Assembly (NCBI RefSeq): GCF_036241575.1
Contig: NZ_CP108455.1
Coordinates: 1-64,000, forward strand
DNA length: 64,000 nt
Direction: 5' to 3'
Origin: Streptomyces sp. NBC_01267
Lineage (GTDB): Bacteria; Actinomycetota; Actinomycetes; Streptomycetales; Streptomycetaceae
Position numbers and translations under genes: made by a program. The notes under the pieces were generated by a model that worked only from the letters and a program-made list of their open reading frames with translations, ran no database searches and was not told the origin of the DNA. Positions 59,562 through 64,000 of this stretch are shown piece after piece (the first letter of the stretch is position 1; every line of letters starts with the position of its first letter).

Positions 59562-59936
59562 TCAGTCCCGGTACTCCTCGTCCGTCACGGGTTCCTTCCA
59601 TTCGGTGGGACCGTCCGTAACGGCGATGTGTGTCATAAACGTGCCCGGAGCCGCTCCGTGCCAGTGCTCCTCCCCGGGGTGGGTGATCACTGTGTCGCCG
59701 GCCTTGATCTCAAGGCGCTCGCCGTCCCGGGACTGCACAACCCCAACGCCTTCGGTGATGTGTAGCACCTGGCCCTCGGGGTGCCGGTGCCAAGCGCTAC
59801 GGGAGCCGGGCGTGAACAGCACATTGCGCACCTCGGTATTTGTGGTGGCGCCGATACGCGGCCACAGCCAGACATCACCGATAAACCGGTCCTCGGGTCC
59901 CTTGGTCGCGTCTCCGGGGTGACGAGTGACGTCCAT
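59562..59936 (-). CDS. Cupin-domain protein
   Basis: 124 residues of a single cupin barrel: RNVLFTPGSRSAWHRHPEGQ (metal motif 1 with H-x-H and Glu), VLHITEGVGVVQSRDGERLE, KAGDTVITHPGEEHWHGAAP (motif 2, histidine), GTFMTHIAVTDGP. Conserved histidines suggest metal binding. The related family includes small enzymes and isomerases of aromatic metabolism. The ATG at 59936 has AAGGAG upstream. It is the last gene downstream of the MFS exporter on the same strand. Confidence 0.82.
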   Translation of the reverse strand: MDVTRHPGDATKGPEDRFIGDVWLWPRIGATTNTEVRNVLFTPGSRSAWHRHPEGQVLHITEGVGVVQSRDGERLEIKAGDTVITHPGEEHWHGAAPGTFMTHIAVTDGPTEWKEPVTDEEYRD

Positions 59937-60032
59937 GACGTGATCTCCTTCGTGATTACTCTTGTAAGGCTATTGTTGGAAATTAGGCATTAGCTGGTGT
60001 TGTGCGATCAACGCGATTTATAGGCCGACTCT

Positions 60033-61505
60033 TTACTGCTCCCTGGCTTGGTGTCTGGCCACGCTCGGCTCGGACTTCTCAGCGAACAGGATCAGCGCGG
60101 AGGCGGCGACCGACACGACTGCCAAAACAGCACTGGTCGTGCTGAACGCGTCCTGCGGTGTTCCGCTCCGTGCGGCCAGGTCCAGGTAGACGGTGCCGAA
60201 GGCAGCCACTCCCAGGGTTCCACCGACTTGGAGCGTCGTATTGAACAGACCACTCACGTCCGGCGCGTACCGGGTTTCGACAGATTCGGTCAGGTGGGCC
60301 AATGTCCCGCTGAACGCTGCGCCGTAGCCGATGCCCCCGATGCCGAGGAGGACGATCAGCCAGACGGTTCCCTGTGCACCGGCCGCCACCGCTGAGAAGG
60401 AGACCGCCATCAGCAAGCCACCGACTGGGGCCGCGAACCTCCTGACGCGTGCCCCCACTCGGCCGAGGATTGGACCGACCAGGGCGAATGTCGCCACCCA
60501 CGCGATGGGGACCAGGCCCGAGTAGACCGCGCTCTTGCCGAGCCCCTGCTGCAGGTAGAGCGCGAGGACAAACAGGAGGGCGAAGTAGCATGCCCGGGTG
60601 GCCGCTTGGGAGACGAGGGCGAGGGCAACCTGCTTGCGGGCCAGCAGTGCAACGTTCATCAGCGGGTCACCTGCGCGCCGTGCGATGGCCCGTTCCACCC
60701 TGACGAACAGTGCGAACGTCGGCACGGATCCTGCGAGGCACAGCCACACCCACAGAGGCCAGCCCGCGTCCTGGCCGAGCACCAGCGGGGTCACCAGCAG
60801 GAACAATCCCAGTGACAGCAGCCCAACGCCGCGCATATCCAGCTTCTTGTGGCCTGTGACCACGTCGTCCGGCAGGAAGACGGCCGAGATGACCAGCAGG
60901 GCGATTCCGATCGGCACGTTGATCAGGAAGATGGGACGCCATCCCGTACCGAGGATGTCGGCCGAGACCAGGATGCCGCCTAGAGCCTGTCCGAGGACCG
61001 AGCTCACCCCGAGGACACCGGTGTAGGCACCCAGGGCCCGTCGGCGCGCGGCGCCTTCGAAATGAGCCTGAATGCCCGTCAGGACCTGCGAGACCATAAG
61101 AGCGGCCCCGACACCTTGCACGACGCGGGCGCCCACCAGGGTGATGCCGTTGGGAGCGAGGCCGCAGGCGAGCGAGGAAAGCGTAAAGACGACGAGTCCG
61201 AGCAGGTACGTCCACCGTCGGCCGCGGATCTCGCCTAGCCGGGCGCTGGTGATCAGCAGCATGGCGTACGCGAGCGTGTATCCCGAGACGATGAGTTCCA
61301 GTTCGCCGCTGGATGCGTGCAGGTGATCGCGGATCGAGGGGATGGCGACGTTAACCACCGCGATGTCGACGTTGCCGAGGAACATCCCTCCGAGCAGGGA
61401 GGCCAGCAGCCAGCCCGGCCGTCTCCCACGCTGTCCGGAGAGGCCCTGCCGCGTCCCGGCCCGTGCTGACTCGCTTGCAACAGACGTCTTCAAGGAATCC
61501 ACCAC
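60033..61505 (-). CDS. MFS exporter, DHA2 type
   Basis: About 490 residues with 14 predicted helices. Starts VDSLKTSVASESARAG at the GTG at 61505; an in-frame TTG at 61538 would include a palindromic stretch in the coding region and is less likely. Signature GGMFLGNVDIAVVNVAIPSI has the DHA2 motif D1 (N-V-D-I-A-V-V-N-V-A), SARLGEIRGRRWTYLLGLVV is motif A, and VLGQALGGILV is motif C of drug antiporters. Probably exports the cluster's small molecule or protects against a related drug. A strong terminator (61562-61597) separates it from the VOC gene. Confidence 0.85.
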   Translation of the reverse strand: MVDSLKTSVASESARAGTRQGLSGQRGRRPGWLLASLLGGMFLGNVDIAVVNVAIPSIRDHLHASSGELELIVSGYTLAYAMLLITSARLGEIRGRRWTYLLGLVVFTLSSLACGLAPNGITLVGARVVQGVGAALMVSQVLTGIQAHFEGAARRRALGAYTGVLGVSSVLGQALGGILVSADILGTGWRPIFLINVPIGIALLVISAVFLPDDVVTGHKKLDMRGVGLLSLGLFLLVTPLVLGQDAGWPLWVWLCLAGSVPTFALFVRVERAIARRAGDPLMNVALLARKQVALALVSQAATRACYFALLFVLALYLQQGLGKSAVYSGLVPIAWVATFALVGPILGRVGARVRRFAAPVGGLLMAVSFSAVAAGAQGTVWLIVLLGIGGIGYGAAFSGTLAHLTESVETRYAPDVSGLFNTTLQVGGTLGVAAFGTVYLDLAARSGTPQDAFSTTSAVLAVVSVAASALILFAEKSEPSVARHQAREQ

Positions 61506-61516
61506 CCGATTGTAAC

Positions 61517-61529
61517 TACTAGTACGTAC
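61517..61529. promoter_or_regulatory. Overlapping palindromes upstream of MFS gene
   Basis: TACTAGTA at 61517-61524 overlaps GTACGTAC at 61522-61529, just ahead of the GTG start of the MFS exporter. Such short, AT-containing symmetric stretches between a terminator and a start often serve as operator sites. Confidence 0.35.
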
Positions 61530-61561
61530 AGTCCGCAATACGCGTCTGCGGCAGAGCCGGC

Positions 61562-61597
61562 CCTGGGGGTGCCGGAGTGGGCTCCGGCACCCCCAGG
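61562..61597 (-). terminator. 16-bp stem terminator after VOC gene
   Basis: CCTGGGGGTGCCGGAG at 61562-61577 pairs perfectly with 61582-61597 around a four-base loop. It lies five bases after the VOC stop, so the FAD protein/cupin/VOC transcript ends here, and the MFS gene has its own promoter. Confidence 0.7.
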
Positions 61598-61601
61598 TGC
61601 G

Positions 61602-62003
61602 CTATACCGCGTCGCGCTGGACCAGTTGGAACTGAATCCCGCTGGATGTCTCGGGCTGTGTCCAGGCATTGAGGTTCGGGCCGACCGGGACGGCCTCGCT
61701 CGTGGTGAGCTGGACACCGAGCCCCTGGACTGCCTTCATGATCGCGGGGACGTCGTCGACCTCGACGCCAATGTGCTCGATCCGGGCCTGGTTTTCGTCG
61801 CCCAGTCGGCGTCGGCGGGCTTCCTCGGTTGTGGGCTCAATAAGCTCGATCCGACCGTCACCGCAGTGATAGAACGCGATCTTCACCTCCCGCTCGGGCA
61901 CCTCCTGCGCCCTTTCCAGGCGCATTCCAAGGCTTTCCAGGAATGCCCTCGCTGCGGTGATGTCATCTACCACAACGCCGATGTGGTCAATCCGCTTGAA
62001 CAC
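61602..62003 (-). CDS. VOC-family (glyoxalase-like) protein
   Basis: 133 residues: MFKRIDHIGVVVDDITAARA, FLESLGMRLERAQEVPEREV, KIAFYHCGDGRIELIEPTTE, then ARIEHIGVEVDDVPAIMKAV, QGLGVQLTTSEAVPVGPNLN, SGIQFQLVQR. It has the paired beta-alpha-beta-beta-beta modules of the VOC superfamily with a histidine in each half (RIDHIG, RIEHIG) and glutamates (IELIEP), the metal ligands of methylmalonyl-CoA epimerase-like members. It could be an epimerase, dioxygenase or ring-handling enzyme in this cluster. Confidence 0.8.
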   Translation of the reverse strand: MFKRIDHIGVVVDDITAARAFLESLGMRLERAQEVPEREVKIAFYHCGDGRIELIEPTTEEARRRRLGDENQARIEHIGVEVDDVPAIMKAVQGLGVQLTTSEAVPVGPNLNAWTQPETSSGIQFQLVQRDAV

Positions 62004-62029
62004 GTATGCCTCCTACTCGCCCGGTGTTT

Positions 62030-62497
62030 TTATGCGTGCTCTTTGGAGAACTTGTTGTGCAAACCTGACATCTGAGGCAGGTTTGACATGTTGAGTAGAA
62101 GTAGGTCTCCGTCCGCTTCCCCGTTCTTGAAGTGGTGCACTGACCAGGCTGGTATGAGCATGACGTCGCCCTCGCTCAATTCGACCGTTTCCTGGGTCTC
62201 GTCAAATACGACGACCCCCGATCCGGACCGTATGAAATAGAGGTGCCACCAGGAGTGTGAGTGTGGGGTGGTGCTTTCGCCGGGACGGACGGCCTGTAAG
62301 GTCATCGATGCGCCCGGGAAGATTTCGTGACTGCCTTCGGGCATGGCCAGGGTGAGCGTTCCGTATTCCGTGTGCTCGGCCACTTCGAGCTCTTTGGCTA
62401 GGACCTCCCCCTGCCATACGACCGGGGCCGGCCTGTTCCGCACGTGGAGTTTTCGAAATTCAGGGTACGGAAACTGACTTCCGGTCTGCACCGGCAT
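62030..62497 (-). CDS. Cupin-domain protein (second)
   Basis: 155 residues: QFPYPEFRKLHVRNRPAPVV, WQGEVLAKELEVAEHTEYGT, TTPHSHSWWHLYFIRSGSGV (H-x-H metal motif), VVFDETQETVELSEGDVMLI, PAWSVHHFKNGEADGDLLLL. The ATG at 62497 has GGGAGGAAG upstream. Its start overlaps the end of the FAD/NAD(P) gene by 38 bases, so it is translationally linked. The fold fits single-domain cupin dioxygenases or isomerases. Complete. Confidence 0.82.
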   Translation of the reverse strand: MPVQTGSQFPYPEFRKLHVRNRPAPVVWQGEVLAKELEVAEHTEYGTLTLAMPEGSHEIFPGASMTLQAVRPGESTTPHSHSWWHLYFIRSGSGVVVFDETQETVELSEGDVMLIPAWSVHHFKNGEADGDLLLLNMSNLPQMSGLHNKFSKEHA

Positions 62498-64000
62498 TTT
62501 CTTCCTCCCAGGTGACGTCGTGTCGGTGTCGGATGTGCGCGACCATGTCGCGCACGGTGGTGTCGGCATTGAGGGTGAACTGCGAGGCCATTCCCTGTCT
62601 GGGCAGCGCGTGGGTGTAGAACTGCGGTCCCTCGACGAGGTATCCGAGCGCCCAGGCGGTGTACAGCGGCTCGCCATCCGACGTGATCGGTCGGCCCCGC
62701 CCATCAATGTCGATGCCACCCGGCTTGAATGGGCCGTTCGCGTAGGGACGAATGAGGCCCCGTGCCAGGAGGTTCCCGATCAGCGGCGACCTGTCGCGCT
62801 CGGGGTGGAACGCGTCGAGACGGGCGATGACCAGCGTGTCGGCGTAGCGGGTTTCCGGACCGTCGGGATAGTCGGTCCGGATCGCGAACCGTGCCACCTC
62901 CCGGTCGAGGACGACCCGGCACCCTGGGCCGCCGGCCAGGTCCACTACCCCGGCCCGGAGCAGCGCGAGGAACTGGTGGTTGCGGTGCCGGGGCGGACCG
63001 AACGAGACCCGGTTCATGACCGGGACGTAGGTTGCGTTGAACTCCTGGTGGGACGTGGGGGTGAGCCGGGAGTATTCGACGGCCTGCCGCAGGCTCGCAC
63101 GGGTGTCGCGGATGACGTCGGTGGCGGCCTTCACGGGACTCGTTGTGTTGCCGAGTTCTGCGTGCTCCAGGTCGTGGGAAACATATTCGACGAAGAACTG
63201 CGTGAACGCGTCCTGGCTCGCGAATTCTCTGCCACGCAGCGGGTCGATGATGTCCTCGATCGCGCGCTGCTCGTCCGGGGTGAGGTCGTACTCCTCGGGG
63301 GGGACGGGGCGCTGTTCCTGCGCCGTGCGATAGGCGTATCCCATTTCCTTCAGCAGCAGTGGAAGGACTTCTCCGGCGAAGTCGAGTCTGGGGTCGTTGC
63401 GGCGGCAGGCCGCCTGCTCCTGGAGGCGCAGCACCGCTTCCTTGGTGAAGAACTGCGGCCGGTGCTGTCCCGTGACACCCTTCTGATTCACCCCCCGGGC
63501 ACTGAACGGCAGGCATTGGCGTGAGAACAGCCGGATATCGGGCTCGCGTCCGGAGGGGCGGTATTCCATGTCCTGGCCGGAACCGTGGAATTCACCGCCG
63601 CGGCCAACGGTGAGTTCGGAAATGACGTCGTGTGCGGTCAGCCCAAACCCCTGTACGGCGACGGACGATCCCGGGGCGATGTCCTGGAGCCGGTGGACCG
63701 GATAAGGGGTGGGACAGTACCTGAGCCGGGGGTTGCGGTCGGCATTCTCCCGGGCGAATTCCTCGTACAGGCGGTCCTCCTCAGTGGGGACCCGTTCGCA
63801 ATGCCCGGTTGCCAGGAAGATATAGTCGCTGGGAAGGACGAAACCCTTCGCCAGGTGGACTGCGAAGCGTCCACCGTCGCTCGTCTCGATGTCCACAGCC
63901 CGATCGCGATGGTGCACGACGCGGATCTGCGGTGGCAGCGACCGAACCGTCCGGTCGAAGACCCAGCTGAGGTAGGCACCGAGTACCTGCCGTGGCAGGT
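62460..64000 (-). CDS. FAD/NAD(P)-binding protein, partial at window end
   Basis: About 513 residues are visible; the 5' end is outside the window (the frame continues LPRQVLGAYLSWVFDRTVRS up to the last base). Landmarks are VLPSDYIFLATGHCERVPTE, GSSVAVQGFGLTAHDVISEL (second dinucleotide fold; glycine-rich), RPSGREPDIRLFSRQCLPFS, PEEYDLTPDEQRAIEDIIDP and GIDIDGRGRPITSDGEPLYT, AWALGYLVEGPQFYTHALPR. This is the NAD_binding_9-type family, putative FAD-dependent oxidases related to YdhS-like proteins. It is upstream in the same operon as the cupin and VOC genes. Confidence 0.75.
   Translation of the reverse strand, partial: LPRQVLGAYLSWVFDRTVRSLPPQIRVVHHRDRAVDIETSDGGRFAVHLAKGFVLPSDYIFLATGHCERVPTEEDRLYEEFARENADRNPRLRYCPTPYPVHRLQDIAPGSSVAVQGFGLTAHDVISELTVGRGGEFHGSGQDMEYRPSGREPDIRLFSRQCLPFSARGVNQKGVTGQHRPQFFTKEAVLRLQEQAACRRNDPRLDFAGEVLPLLLKEMGYAYRTAQEQRPVPPEEYDLTPDEQRAIEDIIDPLRGREFASQDAFTQFFVEYVSHDLEHAELGNTTSPVKAATDVIRDTRASLRQAVEYSRLTPTSHQEFNATYVPVMNRVSFGPPRHRNHQFLALLRAGVVDLAGGPGCRVVLDREVARFAIRTDYPDGPETRYADTLVIARLDAFHPERDRSPLIGNLLARGLIRPYANGPFKPGGIDIDGRGRPITSDGEPLYTAWALGYLVEGPQFYTHALPRQGMASQFTLNADTTVRDMVAHIRHRHDVTWEEENAGADRKSVSVP

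Overview
High-GC actinomycete DNA, almost certainly Streptomyces. The evidence is the strong GC bias at third codon positions, the accessory families (DUF6207, DUF6233, DUF6879, DUF5753 regulators, DedA pairs, a SpoIIE-type phosphatase) and the mix of IS families. The first 250 bases are a run of closely packed perfect palindromes with three-base loops, the layout of a Streptomyces telomere. The window therefore most likely starts at or very near the left end of a linear chromosome or linear plasmid, and the rest reads like a subtelomeric arm: many transposases, many gene fragments, and few core genes.

Layout. 1-3.6 kb: telomere-like palindromes, CTGCGCAG repeats, a DUF3732 fragment, palindromic sites and a pile of transposase and recombinase remnants. 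3.7-8.0 kb: an SDR enzyme and a large PAS/GAF/SpoIIE phosphatase between two ISL3 fragments. 8.1-9.8 kb: fused fragments (methyltransferase, DNA ligase, IS5), then an IS6 element. 9.8-13.9 kb: a two-component system and two DedA membrane proteins that share an upstream palindrome. 14.1-15.4 kb: an IS3 element with a broken orfB. 15.8-22.4 kb: a secreted protein, a DnaJ-like zinc-repeat membrane protein, small regulators, more IS fragments, a hydrolase and a lone LuxR regulator. 22.5-28.2 kb: a DUF6924 protein, a secreted NucA/NucB DNase, a barstar-domain protein, an IS630 copy with a TA duplication, and three hypotheticals. 28.3-31.8 kb: decayed genes and an XRE regulator. 32.4-36.7 kb: a block of small Streptomyces-type genes, including an XRE/DUF5753-DUF6879 pair and three overlapping mini-genes. 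36.8-44.3 kb: fragments, an IS3 copy, a 168-bp MITE, and an IS1380 copy inserted in an HTH gene. 44.9-52.4 kb: hypotheticals, an unrecognised 414-residue protein, and a WhiB/integrase in-frame chimera. 52.4-54.0 kb: a frameshifted IS256 beside a Tn3 tnpA end. 54.1-58.0 kb: a TetR-controlled FAD monooxygenase, a serine recombinase and a coiled-coil hypothetical. 58.3-64 kb: a coherent metabolic group: LysR regulator, two cupins, an MFS exporter, a VOC protein and an FAD/NAD(P)-binding protein that runs off the window.

How the genes may work together. The intact units are the two-component system with its DedA neighbours, the nuclease/barstar region, the XRE/DUF6879 regulatory block, the TetR/monooxygenase switch and the right-hand cluster. 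That cluster looks like part of a small-molecule biosynthetic or degradative locus with its own exporter. Most of the remainder is insertion and decay, so many short open frames are remnants. Family names come from recognising motifs by eye; no search was run.
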